DNA of 64,000 bases from NCBI GenBank assembly GCA_003255025.1, contig QANY01002227.1, forward strand, positions 186,001 through 250,000, given 5' to 3'. This document shows, piece after piece, positions 1 to 12,480 of the stretch (within the stretch, counting starts at the first letter, position 1; every line of letters begins with the position of its first letter). The notes beneath the pieces are model-generated. The model did not search any database, was not told the origin of the DNA, and saw only the letters and a list, made by a program, of their open reading frames with translations. Source of the DNA: Datisca glomerata. Taxonomy: Eukaryota; Streptophyta; Magnoliopsida; Cucurbitales; Datiscaceae. A program made the translations under genes and the position numbers.

Positions 1-1
1 C

Positions 2-676
2 AGATTCTTAAGCCATAACATTTCTAATGGCACTATCGTTCTTATTAACCGCAGTATAGATTTTGCATCTAAGTTTTCAGATACGATTAAAGATAAAACA
101 CAATTAGAAAGATTCTTAGGGAGTCTAAATTATATCCGTGATTCTTATCCACAATTAGCTCAGGATACTGTTCTTCTGAATAAGAGATTTCAGAAGAAAC
201 CTATTCCGTGGACACCAGACTTGACCTTAGCTGTAAAGAATATTAAAGCTAAAATAAAACAATTACACTGTTTAGCTTTACCAAATCCTACCTGGCATAA
301 AATTATAGAAACTGATGCCTCCAATTTAGGTTATCCATGTATTCTCAAATAAGTAAATCTTCATAATCAGAAAGAAGAATTACTCAGATTCACCTCTGGT
401 ACTTGGAAAGGACCAGCAAAGAATTATCTGACGATTAAACAAGAATGTTTCACAACTGTAAAATGTGTCTTAAAATTTCAGGATAATTTTTTAAAGCAAC
501 ATTTTCTTATCTGTGTCGACTACTCTGCTGCTAAACAGATTTTTAAAAAAGATGTACAAAATCTTGCATCTAAATAGATATTTGCATCATGTCAGAGTAT
601 CTTATCTGTATTTGATTTTGATATTGAGTATATTAAAGGTGAACAAAATTCTTTTCCCGATTTTCTAACCCGTTAA
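2..676 (+). pseudogene. Endogenous caulimovirid polymerase, C-terminal end (RT tail plus RNase H)
   Basis: One reading frame runs from base 2 to a stop at 674-676, interrupted by in-frame stops at 350-352 (TAA) and 575-577 (TAG). It reads as the end of a plant pararetrovirus polyprotein. The RT tail has FLGSLNYIRD and a PWT motif. RNase H follows with an ETDAS motif, then WKGPAKNYLT and the C-terminal FDFDIEYIKGEQNS. These match the petuvirus/florendovirus-like branch of Caulimoviridae better than Ty3/gypsy (from knowledge of the families, not a search). The upstream part lies outside the window. Both stops sit where a Gln codon is expected, so each can be explained by C-to-T change. The copy is not functional as it stands. 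Confidence 0.85.
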
Positions 677-698
677 TATTTGTAGGGACAAAACTCTA

Positions 699-1751
699 AT
701 GATCAGTAACCGAGGAAGAGGCCGCAACTCTCGTGGGCGCGAACGAGGCAGAAACAATCTGCAATATCCGAATAATGAGATTTTTTTGCCATCATAATTT
801 CTAAGTGTACAAGAGGTTACTCGCAAGAGTACTAAAGAAATCCTCTTGACACCAGAACAGTATGTTCCTAACTGTATATCTGAGGAAACAATCATCATTA
901 TTGAACCGAATGATAAAAAATGGATGGAAGATCCATGGGAGATAAAGACTCGTTATCTCTCCACACAACAGTACCCAACCAGATTCGAACACTATAGATA
1001 CATCTATGAAGCTATAGTAGTCCAATCTGTGAGCATGGAAATAAAACATATATTCCATGACTCTAACCAAAATATCAGCCCTATTACTTTTAGTAAAGTT
1101 GTCATCCGTAATTTCATCTCCATCAATCAATGGGGTCTGCACCCCCACACTACAACAACTATGGAGATACATAAAAAAATCATAAAATATAGTTATTGGG
1201 ATTACATGGAATCCTTTACAAATATCTTTTATTATCAAAATCTGATACGTAACCATACATGATTTATCTGTATATGCCCCAAAGTATTAGACGCAAGTCT
1301 ATCAAATTGGTTCCTCCTATGGTGGGATAAGTTTGGTCTCACGTTTGATACTCTACCCAATGTACTTCAAATTGAATTCAAGGAATGTCATTCACATTAT
1401 GCCCTTCTCAATAAAAATATCGTATCAAAAGCATTGGTACATTTTATTATCTGATTCAATACCCCATGGATTTGAAAATGGGATCTCAAATGTGAATACC
1501 AGAATGACATACCCGTATTGAAACGTATTTTCTTCACTAAATGGTGGGATAAATGAATGAACCTCCACTTAATTGAATTAATTAAAATGATTAAAACTCA
1601 TGCACAAGCCTGCTATGAAGCAGTGCCTAAGGCTTTACCAGCATCAACCAACAATTCATTCTTAAATGCTCAGAACGTAATTAAACAACAGCTCCCACAC
1701 ATCAGTGAAAAAGAACTGGCCGTCAAGACCATAGAATTTGTCAAAAACTAG
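699..1751 (+). pseudogene. Caulimovirid downstream ORF, RG-rich N-terminus, function unknown
   Basis: An ATG at 699, 23 bp after the polymerase stop, opens one continuous 350-codon frame ending at TAG 1749-1751. The frame contains five internal stops (795, 1260, 1452, 1473, 1554) and no frameshift. The N-terminus is Arg/Gly-rich (NRGRGRNSRGRERGR), which suggests nucleic-acid binding. The middle and end carry Trp-rich motifs such as WWDK, present twice. Some endogenous caulimovirids (florendoviruses) carry a second ORF of unknown function downstream of RNase H, and this one sits in that position. I do not recognise a domain. The position and unbroken phase argue that it was a real viral gene that has decayed by substitutions. 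Confidence 0.6.
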
Positions 1752-1784
1752 TTCCTACACGTTTTTTGATCTGACACCTTCTCC

Positions 1785-2047
1785 ATGGCCACATCTAGTT
1801 CTCACCCGAGTCCAAAAAAACAGGCAACCCCAGATCTGCCCACTACAGATCTCAGCATTGACCTCACACAACATAATGCCTTCAGCATCCTTGGTGGTGA
1901 AAGTCAGACCCGAATGATGATCTGTCAGATCTGTCACCAGAAGTCGACCCACCAGAGCCAACCATTGCTGACTTTTGGGAATCCTTGACCTCTATCATTT
2001 CTGAACAAATTGATAAAGACAATAAAGGAAAAGAAAAATTGATCTGA
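1785..2047 (+). pseudogene. Small third caulimovirid-associated ORF, one frame change
   Basis: An ATG at 1785 follows the preceding frame by 33 bp. The reading is Ser/Pro/Thr-rich at first. It changes frame once near 1900 and continues as an acidic, Pro-containing stretch to a stop at 2045-2047. The change of frame is inferred from coding character on either side. Its place between the RG-rich frame and the promoter module suggests it belongs to the same pararetroviral unit. No domain is recognised. Confidence 0.4.
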
Positions 2048-2244
2048 TCTGATCTACTCATTCGATAACAACCAGACCATTATTGCATATAACTGTCATG
2101 CAACATCAGAAGCAAACGAATCTACTTGTCACAGTAGATTCCTCAACTAAACACGTGGACGATGCTCATGAAGCCACACTACATGTATAATAATGACTTG
2201 TAATAATTCTACGTGTATCATAGTTACTTTATTATGTACTCTAG

Positions 2245-2512
2245 TTACTTTTTTGTACTCAAAGTTAAGTTTCATTGCTTTTCTTCCTTATAAAAGGGCA
2301 CATCACCCTTGTTGAGGAGTATCGTTTTTCCTTTAGCTTGTATTAGGAAGCTCATGTGCTGAGCAAGTAATAAATGTTTTACTTTTTTGTACTCAAGTTA
2401 AGTTTCATTGCTTTTCTTCCTTATAAAAGGGCACCTCACCCTTGTCGAGGAGTATTGTTTTTCCTTTAGCTTGTATTAGGAAGCTCATGTGCTGAGCAAG
2501 TAATAAATGTTC
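2245..2512 (+). repeat. Tandemly duplicated promoter/poly(A) module of the caulimovirid relic
   Basis: Two near-identical copies of about 134 bp (2245-2378 and 2379-2512) lie head to tail. Each has a TATA box (TATAAAAG at 2289 and at 2422) followed about 80 bp later by AATAAA (2369-2374 and 2502-2507). A TATA box and a poly(A) signal so close together is typical of pararetroviruses and LTR elements, where transcript start and end overlap. The copies differ by a few substitutions and one indel. Confidence 0.8.
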
Positions 2513-3429
2513 TCCTTTGCCTACACACACTCTCTCTAAACTCTCTCTCTCTACTCACTTGTCTCCATACATTCCTGCGCATAACCTTCAAGTAATTAAG
2601 TTGGTATTCTCAAGAGCTCTAGTGCTCCCTAACAGTAAGTTTTTCTTTTAATTTACACAGTAGCTGTTCATGAGACTATGTATGTACTAATGTAACCTAC
2701 ATATAATAATGACTATAAGCTCCACTAGTCATGATCATGTTGCTAACTCGAAGGCACTCAATGTGTAACTATTAAGGCTGAGGAAGCACTCACTGTAGAT
2801 TACAGTAAGTCCAGGAAACAATCAATGAACACTGAGTGGGACGTCACCCAAGTCGTGTCTGGGTAAAGTCCGTTGAGCAGAGATTGCGTTAGAACCGTTG
2901 ACCCCTGTAAAACGTTGACAGACGTGCTCAGTGTGTTGAAGCAAAGCCTAGCAACACATGGCAATGTTCCATACATTGCCTTCTATATACACTTGGCATT
3001 CACTCATTGGCCATTTTAAAAGTAGGGTTTACCCTCATTCTCTATATAAATAGGCTTGGCACTCTTGTTGAGAATGTTGGAAAGATTCACACTTGGGCGT
3101 ATATTTATTATGTATTACTCTCTCTATTTTATCACTCATGAAACTTCATATGAGCAATCACCATAACTACCACCATGACTAGCATCTCGTAGCAACCTCA
3201 AAGAGGTGATTTTATGGATGATTGTCATCATCTAGGCCACAGATGATGCTCATCATTTTCTCCATACTAGACCTTCACGTTCCCAGTCCTTCATGTTCCC
3301 AAGATTTTTCCAATGACTAGACGACTCTCTATTCTTGTACCTGACTTGTTCAGATTTATGCAATTACAATGTGACTATCATATATAAGTTCCTTGCATCT
3401 TGTTATCAGCTTTCTAATTATGGTTTAAA
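2513..3429. other. Spacer with a second TATA-type promoter candidate
   Basis: No gene is seen. After a CT-rich leader-like stretch (2520-2570) there is a GACGTCA motif near 2841 and a TATATAAA box at 3043-3050 followed by a pyrimidine-rich stretch. The arrangement resembles a pararetroviral 35S-type promoter, possibly from a second caulimovirid fragment. No tRNA-Met-type primer-binding site (TGGTATCAGAGC) was found. Confidence 0.4.
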
Positions 3430-6400
3430 TACTACAAGAAATATGACATTCCACAAGGTTAAATTACAAGATTCGCAGTCGTCTCAAGTAAAATTTATTC
3501 CATTAAAAATAAAAAAAATGGGAGGCAAATTAAATAGAAGAGGGACTTGGACTTAAGCGGGACTTTGAGCAAAAATTAGAGACCCCTCGACATTTCATTC
3601 TCGATCTCTTATTACTGTGCCTCAATATTCTTCTTCGGCCCTTCTCTCTCTCATTGCTCCATTTTCATATAAGGCTTAAATCGTTGCTCCATTTTAAGAT
3701 CAGAGAAGCATCCAGTCCTTCTCTCTCCCTCGATTCTTCTCCAGAATAAAGCACAGATCAGATCCTCGCATCTTCTCCCTCTCAGACGAGCTAGGGCTAG
3801 GCCTTCGATAAAGAAGAGAGAGTAGAGCTCATCGATTAGCTTCTCTCCCACTCTCTCATTCAAAGACAGATCAGATCCTCGCAACTTCTCCCTCTCAGAC
3901 AACCTAGGGCTACTTTCTAAGAGCATATTTCTCCAATGTTGCCTATCTCTCGTTCGAACACCATTCTTCGTTCTTTTTCAAAGTTTCCATTTGATTCAAG
4001 GTAATCGAGTATCAGAGAACCTAAGGTTTATTTTTTCTCGCCTATCTTCTCTTATTACAGACTCTCTCTATCTCAAATTCCTGATCTCCCGAATTCATTC
4101 TCTCTCTCTCAATCTCAAATTCTTGGGGTTGAAAAGGTTAGGGTTCGTCGTACACGTGACTTTCGCTAGGTTGGAGCTCGTGTTTTTCTAACTATAGTTT
4201 TTAGCTAGGCAAAATTGAGGAGGGTTTGCGTTCATGATTCTGATCATGTTGTGTGTTCATGTATTTGAGTTCAAGCTAGATTTACGTCATTCGAGCATGT
4301 GGTTCTAGAGTTGGTGAGTTTCTCTGTTTTCTACCCCTAAGCTTGGGTTATTGCTTTGGTTATTTATGTGATTTTAGTCTGAAACTGGTGTGTTTTTTGG
4401 GTTGATATCAAATCGAAGAATAAGACCATCATCTTCAAGCCAAACGGAGAAATCAAAATTGTTACATGAAGGTTCTCTCTCTCTCTCTCTGTGTTTCGAC
4501 TGGAGTTTAGTTGGAGAAAAACACTCCTTCCATTTTACCCCTAACAATCGATTTGTCCCCTCAACCCTAATTTCTCCTTTTCTCAGTTTTTTTTCGTTTC
4601 TTTCTTTCTTCTCCTACATCTCTCATGTTTCTTTTCCTTATGGGATGCCTACTGTTGTTGCATCATTCTCCTCAGATCAATAACTATTTAAGCATGTTGG
4701 ATGTACAGGTAAGCATACTTTAGGTTCTTTTCCTTTTCATTTGATTTTTGGAACTGATTTTTGGTAGATTTTGTCTTCATTTTCTCAGGGTTTTCATCCA
4801 CTTGGAGGCATGAATCACCATTAAAGATACGGTTTCTAGAAGATTTTGATGTAAGTTTTACTATCCTATTTTGGATAATTTTATGTTTCTCTCTCTCTCC
4901 TCCTAAATTTTTTTGAAATAGTGTGTGCTCAGATAAATTGTTAGAAGAGTATTTGTTATCTTTTTTCTTACTTTTGTGTCACTCAATCGCTTTCTTAACA
5001 AAACTAAGTTGATTTAAGTATCTCTGTTTGCTTGAACTTGGATGGTCTTATTAGTTATAACTATACCTCTAGCTGGATTGTTTATGACTCCTTTTTATAT
5101 TAATTTCAGATTAATTTAAGAAGTTTCATGTATTTTTTCACTTGCACAGAGAAAGGAATAGAGAAGAGTGAGGTTGCATGTATATTTATAGAGTAAATCT
5201 TGAGTTTAACTTGAATGATCATCTTGGTTTTCATTATTTTGGAAATTAAACTACCAGGCGCAATTCAAATTGTTACATGTATGTTAAATCATATGGCAAT
5301 GTTATGGTTTATTCTGAAAGTTGAAAGTTCAAGTTATGAAGTTTGATGGTTAGGTTATTTAAGTGACAAGTATTATGAAAGGTTGTAATTCATCTTCTAA
5401 TTTCTTGTAAATCGTTCATACATGGCTAAACATCATTTCTGATACATACATAAAATAGTTCTCTGATTTTCTAATGGTGCTTTTACTTGAGTAGTAGTAA
5501 TAGTTACTATCTCTTGTCAAGCCACAATTTTGATTGTCTCTAGAGTTTGGACACAATAATTTCTAAGAAAATGTAACTATATTCACCAAAGGTTTAGTAA
5601 CTATATTGTTTTTTTGCTAAACCATCATGTCTGCGGCTTAACATCTGCTACTCTTAATGAACTTGGCACCATCCAAAACTTTTGGAACTCTTGGTTTCAA
5701 CAGTGATTTAGTTCCTTGATGTTGGTAGTTGAATGGTGATAGTATTTTTTGTTGTAGGAAAAATTAGCTTAATTTTGCATAAGGGAGCTGAAGGATGTTC
5801 TCATTCAGATATCCCTCTCAAAGCGGGGAAAAATAAAGGAGCTAAAGGTTTCTCTAAGAAGGGATTGGAAGATTTACTTGGTTTTTTAAAATTAGCTACA
5901 CCTTCTACTGATCTCATGCATCTTTATCTTCAGTTTTTTGGGCCAGAACCTTGCATCCATTTAGTTTTAAATTGGACTATTCATGTATATGGACCTTGAC
6001 AAAGAATAGGCTGTTCTGATTGTTTTGTGCCTTTGCTTAGATCTCAAATCGACTTAAAATAAATTAGAAAAAGAATAAATTGTTTGTAAAGAGATATATG
6101 TTGTTGGTTTTAATCTAAATAGCTAAGATCAGATTGAAATCACCTCATGTTTGCAGGAGGTGTGATCCAAGTCCCATGTAAAGATACTCTGTAATTAAAC
6201 TTATATATGTAATATCACTTCTGCAGTCTCATAATAAGTTCTCTACTATTCAAAATCCCCTTAGCTCTTGGGAATGCAGTTAGATGAGTTGAACTACTGA
6301 ACAAAAAATTATGATCTTTATTTAGTATCTCCACTTTCCCCATTGTTAAATTTACTCTAATCTTCTGATTACTACTCTTTGGCTCTTGTGGTGTGTTACT

Positions 6401-7573
6401 TTTAAGCACGAGAGTGTCGAATGAATTAGGTGCAGAAAGGACTTATGTCGCACGTCATATCATTGCAAGTGGTCATGCTCTTGGCGATCTTACAGGGAAG
6501 TGAGGTTTGAGGTAATTGTTCATGACTTTTTCTTTTATCTAGGATCGGTTGTGATAGGCTTCAAATTAGTTTGCTATGAACCATTTTCTAGGCACTAAGG
6601 CTTCTGTGGCTCATGATGATGAAATTCTAATTACTTCATTTACTCATTTCTTAGCATGCACTGGTTTTACTAAACTTAATATTGCAGCATATAGTGTAAG
6701 AGTAATTGACCGGTGGGTTTTATGTGCTGCTATTGTCTCTTATAGAAGTGCTCTATGTTAGGCCCTATGTTTTGGTACCGGTAAATATATATTTACAACA
6801 TGTATTTATATATATTTACATCTTTCTTAAATTGAATTCAGTTTTACGAAAAGTTTCATCCTCAAGTCTGAAAATTGAGCATGTATTTATACATAAATTT
6901 TAATGTGTTAACTTAGTTCAATGTTGGTAAGTTAATTCTCTTTATAATGCATGACCTACAATGGCTTGAGATTATTGAACATGGACGTTCAACGTTTGAA
7001 GAAATGAACTTTAGCCTTTATATGATATTTTAGTGATCATTTGAGGTTATTTTGTAGTAGTTTGTGAAACATTTATATACTTTTAGCTTTTTAGAATAAA
7101 TGATGATGATATGTGGCTGATTAGACTTAGTGATGATACTTTTAGATACATTTTACTTTCGTATTGTACTTTTGTGCAAGTGAAATAAAATATTAATGTT
7201 ATTAAACGTTTTATTGATGTTGTTATATATTTTTTAATGTATTAAATATGTATGTAAATCAGGTACATGTAAATTGACTATAAAAATAGCATTTATAAAA
7301 CATCACTAAGAGTATTAGAAACTCTAGTTAATTCATAAGTATTAAAAATACATGTTTAATACATTTAAAAGGGTTCCGAAAACCCTATTAAACAATGTTC
7401 TACATGAGTTGAAAAATCCTGTAAAAAGTGAGAGACCACATGGATCCTCACAGGAGCATTGCAAATAATGCAGACTTATAACATGAGGGACTATCACAGA
7501 CGCCGTGAGAACCTTGTGTATTACTTTTCACGGGCTTTTCTGCCTCTTTTAGAATGTCATATTTCTTGTAATG
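3430..7573 (+). mobile_element. Non-autonomous CACTA (En/Spm) transposon A
   Basis: The element has 21-bp terminal inverted repeats at 3430-3450 and 7553-7573 that match at all but two positions. The terminus is CACTACAAGAAATATG-type, with the first base changed to T on the left copy. It is flanked by the 3-bp target duplication AAA (3427-3429 and 7574-7576), as expected for CACTA elements. Left subterminal sequence (3.55-4.0 kb), with repeated CTCTCAGACGA and ATTAGCTTCTCTC motifs, resembles the 5' region of element B (8.3-8.8 kb). No transposase domain could be found inside. Small ORFs at 4390-4683, 5733-5999 and 6576-6903 match nothing I recognise and look like chance. It probably depended on a transposase such as that of element B. 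Confidence 0.85.
3550..4200 (+). repeat. CT-rich 5' leader of CACTA A with internal duplication
   Basis: Two copies of a roughly 100-bp motif (CAGATCAGATCCTCGCA near 3752 and 3866, each followed by CTTCTCCCTCTCAGACRA) sit in a CT-rich stretch. Related sequence occurs in CACTA B at 8640-8770. Subterminal direct repeats of this sort are the usual transposase-binding region of CACTA elements. Confidence 0.5.
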
Positions 7574-8319
7574 AAACTTACTTTCAGCATGTCATTAAAG
7601 TAAATGTACACTTAGTATTTATCATTCTCTAATTCAAAATTGATGCACATTATTGTTGTATCACCATTGTAATTACTTCTTCCTTAACCATCAAAGTGAA
7701 GGAAAAACCTAATATCTAAGAGCTCTCATCCCATGCTTTCCATTTACTCAACCAGCAGAGTGTGAGAGGGAGAGAGATAGATAGAGAGAGAAGTGGTATC
7801 GATGTACATTATGACTATGCTCTAACAACTTGTGTGGATGTGTAAAATATGATATACTTACCTTTTGTTAAGAATCAACAGTTCTCCTAGAAATATCAAT
7901 ATAGATAATTCTCTTGAGAAATTTGTGCAAGATCAATCGCCATCCTATGAATAACTGGTTAGTTCACCGATTTTGGCAAGTATAAATAAGAGTTTTGCCC
8001 CTTGTGAGTATGTGAAGCAAGAAGAGAGAAACAAAGTGAGTAGGTGAAATTAGTGAGTAGGGATGGCAAAAATACTCGTGCGTAAAAATACCCGCGAGTA
8101 TCTGACTTAGTGGATGAGTTTAAAATATTATAAAATGGGTATGTGTTTTATTGGGTGGATAATTTTTTACCCATTAAAAATGGGCAGGGTATGAGTAATA
8201 CCGAATATACTCATTGGGTACCCATTTATTCTAAAAATTTGTACCTTCAGTTCCTATGCAACTCCAATAAAGGCCATTTTTCTCCATCTTTGATGATTCT
8301 CCTAAAGACAACAATATAT
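7574..8319. other. Spacer between the two CACTA elements, with a hAT-like fragment
   Basis: No gene is seen. From about 8059 the sequence reads AGGGATGGCAAAAATAC, followed by repeated ATACCCGCGAGTA and ATGGGTA-type motifs to about 8240. This resembles the end of plant hAT-family non-autonomous elements and is cut off by the start of CACTA B at 8320. The rest is AT-rich. Confidence 0.35.
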
Positions 8320-10073
8320 CACTACAAGAAATATAGTATTCTACAGGAAAAAAAATACAAGAGTTTCACTATCCTCTTGTTGAAAACTCGAAACAACAAA
8401 AGAATTAAAAATCAAGTAAATTTATTCAAGTAAAAAATGAAAAAAAAATGGCATGGGAAAAATAGAAGCGCGGGATCCTTAAGCAAAAATTGAACCCCAA
8501 TTTGCTTGAAAACTCGTTCCCTCTCGAGCTCTCATTTCCCTCTCGGCCATCATTTCAGAGAATCTTTAAAAATCCTTTCATAGAAGCTCGTGATTTTCTC
8601 TCTGAAAATCCTTTCTTCTCTACTCACCATTCTTCTCGCGTAACTTCTCCGTCTCAGACGACCTATGGCTGGACTTCGTCGGAGCTTCTCCCAATCAAAC
8701 GACCTAGGGCTTGAAGATTCTCAGTGATTAGCTTCTCTCTCACTCTTTCGTTCAAAGACAGAGGAACTAGGGTTGTAGATTGATTTTCAAGTTTGAGCTT
8801 TAAATTTTTTCATGTCGTCCTTCTGAAAAATTTCTATGAACTGAAGACTTGTCCTTTCCTCCCTTTTCTCCATTGTTCCCTATGATTGTTTTGATATGAA
8901 TTTCCCCTCCAATTTTATGTTCTGAATTTCCCTTTTCTCCATTGTTCCTTATGAACCGAAGGCTTGTTAATTTGAAACATAAAATAGAGGGCTTGTTAGA
9001 GAGATATACAGTGGGTAGCTAAATGACTTCTTGAGATGAAGTCAATCCCCTTTGACTGAAACGCAGAACCTACAATAATTTCTCTTGATTTTAAACACAG
9101 GACTTACAAATTATTCTTGAATATATTACTAGAATTTTTTAACTTGATTTTAAACCTAGTAGAATGTTACAGAGTCTACATTTAATTACTAAAAGTGTTT
9201 AAAGCTTATGTTTTAACGACATATGTGTGTTTAAAAAAATTAGATATGTGTGCTGCATTCGTTCCACTATGTATTGCATCAACTGTAAGTGTTTTTCCAA
9301 TCTACTCCTTCTCTTTGCTTGTTTTCTTGTTTTTCCAGCTTCTTCTGATCAGTTTAATTTATTTGCCTCATGTTTCACAATTTCTTTTCAGAGTAGTGTT
9401 GTTATTTTAGTGTAATACATCCAAATTAGGACTCTCCTAGTATTATTTCTTTCAGTTTGTTAACTTCTTGTTTCAAGAATATTGAAGTCAACAATGCAAG
9501 GTTTATATAATTTCTTAATTTTGAGTTTGTATTAAAGCCTAGCAAGATATGCTCCATATTAAATTTCTTCTGGTTTTAAGAGTTTCTGTAGTGTGGGTTG
9601 TGTTAGCTTAGATAAAGAGTAGCCAATTGCCAATGAACCATACCCACATGGTTGAGATGTGGACACTAGCCGGCTCTTTTCCTTTGCACTAACAGTTGTT
9701 CCTTTTAGTCTTTGTACCATATGAGAATCCATTATGTGTTATCCTATTTCCATGGGTAGTGTCCACAAAAAATAAGCATAAATTCTTCATATAATGATTA
9801 TATTCAATATATATTATATATATACATGATAAATGTATACATGTTTCTTTGTAAAAATTGAATAAATTTGACATATTTTATTTAGCACCTACAAGTACGA
9901 ACTAAATGTATGCAATTAATATGTTTCTTATATTTATAGTTGTAGTTTCCATGATGGATAAAGATTAGGTGCATTGTGAGAGGTAATGAAAATTCTCACT
10001 CTAGTTCAATCTTAGTATTGAAAAAGATAGTTTAATTACTTAGTGTTGAATTAATAGAGCTTCAGACGAGTAC

Positions 10074-12480
10074 ATGCAAGGAGCAAGGAAGTTCATTAGA
10101 GAGGCCATGGCTAATGCAGATCATCTTGAAAAAATTCCATGCCCTTGTAAGAAATGTAGGAATATGAGTTATCAATATTCGAATGATGTTTTTGAGCATT
10201 TAATTATCAAAGGTATGGATCCTACATATACAAATTCGTATCATCAAGGAGAACCTGTTAGGTATGATGAAGATGATGAAATGGATGTGGTTGATGATGC
10301 TTATAACTTATGCAGAACTACATATAAACATGATGAAGATTATGTGGAGCATTCATATCGAAGAGATAAGGACTTTAGCAAAACATTAGATGATGCCACG
10401 ACCCCTTTATATCCAAGTTGTACAAGGTTCACAAAGTTATCAGCTATTGTGACTCTTTACAAACTAAAAGCTGTAAGTCAGTGGACTGATAAGAGTTTCA
10501 ATACTCTTTTAGAGACTTTGGGTGATATGTTATTGCCTAAAAATGTGCTCCCCAATACCATGTACTCTGTGAAAAACTTTCTTAGAAAATTTAATTTGGG
10601 GTATACAAAAATCCATGCATGTGTCTCTTTAGAAAAGAGATGGAAAATCTGGAGACATGTCCGAAATGTGGATCTTCAAGATGGAAAATTGATAAACGTA
10701 CAAATAAAATTAGAAAAAGTGTTCCAGAAAAAGTTCTACGCTATTTTCCTGTGATTCCAAGGTTTAGAAGAATGTTCCTGTCTCCAAAAATGGCTGAAGT
10801 TTTAAGGTGACATTCCTACAACAAAAGCAATGATGGAAAATTGCGTCACCCAGTAGACTTTGTGGCATGGGACTTGGTGAATGATAAATGGCCAATTTTT
10901 TAAGCGATCCACAAAATCTTAGACTTGACCTTACAACAGATGGTATTAACCTATTCAAGAGTCTAAGTACCAACTATAGTTGTTGGCCAGTCATGCTTAT
11001 CACATACAACTTATCACTGTCGCCGTGCATGAAGAAAGAAAATAAATTTAGATATATGACATTGATATTTATTTGCAACCACTCATGGAGGATTTACAAG
11101 AACTTTGGAATAATGGTGTGCAAATGTATGAATCCTTCCAGAAGGGGTTTATAAATTTGAGGGCAATTTTACTGTAGACTATTAATGATTTTCCAGCTTA
11201 TGGCAATCTTGCTGGATGCACAACAAAGGGCAAGAAGGCATGTCCTACTTGTGGTATAAATACTCACTCACGTTGGTTGAAATATAGCAAGAAGTGCGCA
11301 TATATGTGGCGTAGACGCTTTTTGCCACCAAATCATCATTTAAGGACAAAAATTCTTGGTTTGACGGAACTGAAGAGAAAGAGGTGCTAAGAATAAAGGA
11401 AAAAAGACTGGGGAAATTACTACCATTTGGAAGAAAAGATCAATATTTTTAATTTACCCTACTAGGAGGTACCCATTTTCTAAATTTATATTTACATTAC
11501 CAACTAATTGGCACAACTTAGTAAGATTTGACATTAAGCCATATATCTTTTATTTTGTAGGGGTTGGTGTTGCGCCATAATTTAGATGTCATGCACATAT
11601 AAAAAATATTTGTGAAAGCCCTCTTGGTACATTGTTGAACATGAATGACAAATCAAAAGACGGGTATAAAGAGCGTTTAGATTTGAAGAACATGAAAATT
11701 AGACATCACTTGCATCCATAAAAAGGTGATAAGATCTATCTTCCAGAAGCTCAACATTCCCTATCAAAAGATGAGAGACAATTGCTTTGCAATAGACTAT
11801 TTAATCTCAAGTTACCCGGATGGGTATAGCTCAAATATCGAAAATTGCGTATCAGTGAGAAAGTGCAAGATATTGGGGCTGAAATCTCATGATTCTCATG
11901 TTCTAATTCAACAGCTGCTTGCTACTGCTTTAAGAGGATTGCTTCAAACAGGACCAAGAAGTATGATTTATAGATTGTGCTCAGTTTTTAACAGACTATG
12001 CCAACGTGTTGTTGAAAGAGAACAAATGCAATATTTGGAGGATGAGCTCGTTGAGACGTTGCATATTGGAAATATGCTTCACCCGTTTCTTTTTTGACAT
12101 CATGACTCACTTACCAATACATTTAGGAAGAGAAGCACATTTATGTGGTCATGTCCAATACCGTTGGATGTATCCTTTCGAACGGTAACTTTTATTCATT
12201 ATTTTAATTTATATTCACAATGATCGTGAAAACTATATTGAGTTTGATTTAGTAGTTTGCTTATAGATATTTGAAGACACTCAAAGGATACGTTAGGAAC
12301 CATGCACGACCTGAAGGATGCATTGCAGAATGCTATCTTGCAGAAAAGTGCACGAAATTTTGTAGTGAGTTTATAGAGCAGCTAAGTGAAAAGGACATCA
12401 ACGATGCCGCAATGAAGAGTTTTCTAGCGATGTTATCCTTGAAGGGCGCCCAATATCAAAATGAACACAAATCACCATGA
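10074..12480 (+). pseudogene. CACTA transposase (TNP2 / DUF4218 type), broken
   Basis: The N-terminal part (10074-10754) holds a transposase-associated domain with a Cys cluster (CPCKKCR) and a KGMDPTYT motif. A frame change follows near 10620, then a zinc-binding CPKCGSSRWK motif (10660-10690) and KMAEVLR. There a TGG is TGA (10808-10810). TNP2 catalytic-region motifs continue in shifting frames to about 11.3 kb (LRLDLTTDGIN, AINDFPAYGNL, KKACPTCG). The DUF4218 part runs from about 11.75 kb with HLGREAHLCGHVQYRWMYPF, KTLKGYVRN and ARPEGCIAECYL. It is split by a clean 82-bp intron (12185-12266, GT...AG) that restores phase. The enzyme would excise and reinsert CACTA elements. Multiple stops and frame changes make this copy inactive. 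Confidence 0.88.

Noticed and set aside
801..1256. 151-codon minus-strand ORF opposite the caulimovirid second frame
   Set aside because: It is a shadow of the plus-strand frame, which has the RG-rich start and phase continuity. The minus translation has no recognisable domain.
1..3429. tRNA-Met primer-binding site of a complete caulimovirid
   Set aside because: I searched by eye for TGGTATCAGAGC and found only a partial look-alike near 4008, inside the CACTA element.
5733..5999. 88-codon ORF inside CACTA A
   Set aside because: It has no recognised domain, lies in AT-rich intron-like sequence and shows no splice or homology support.
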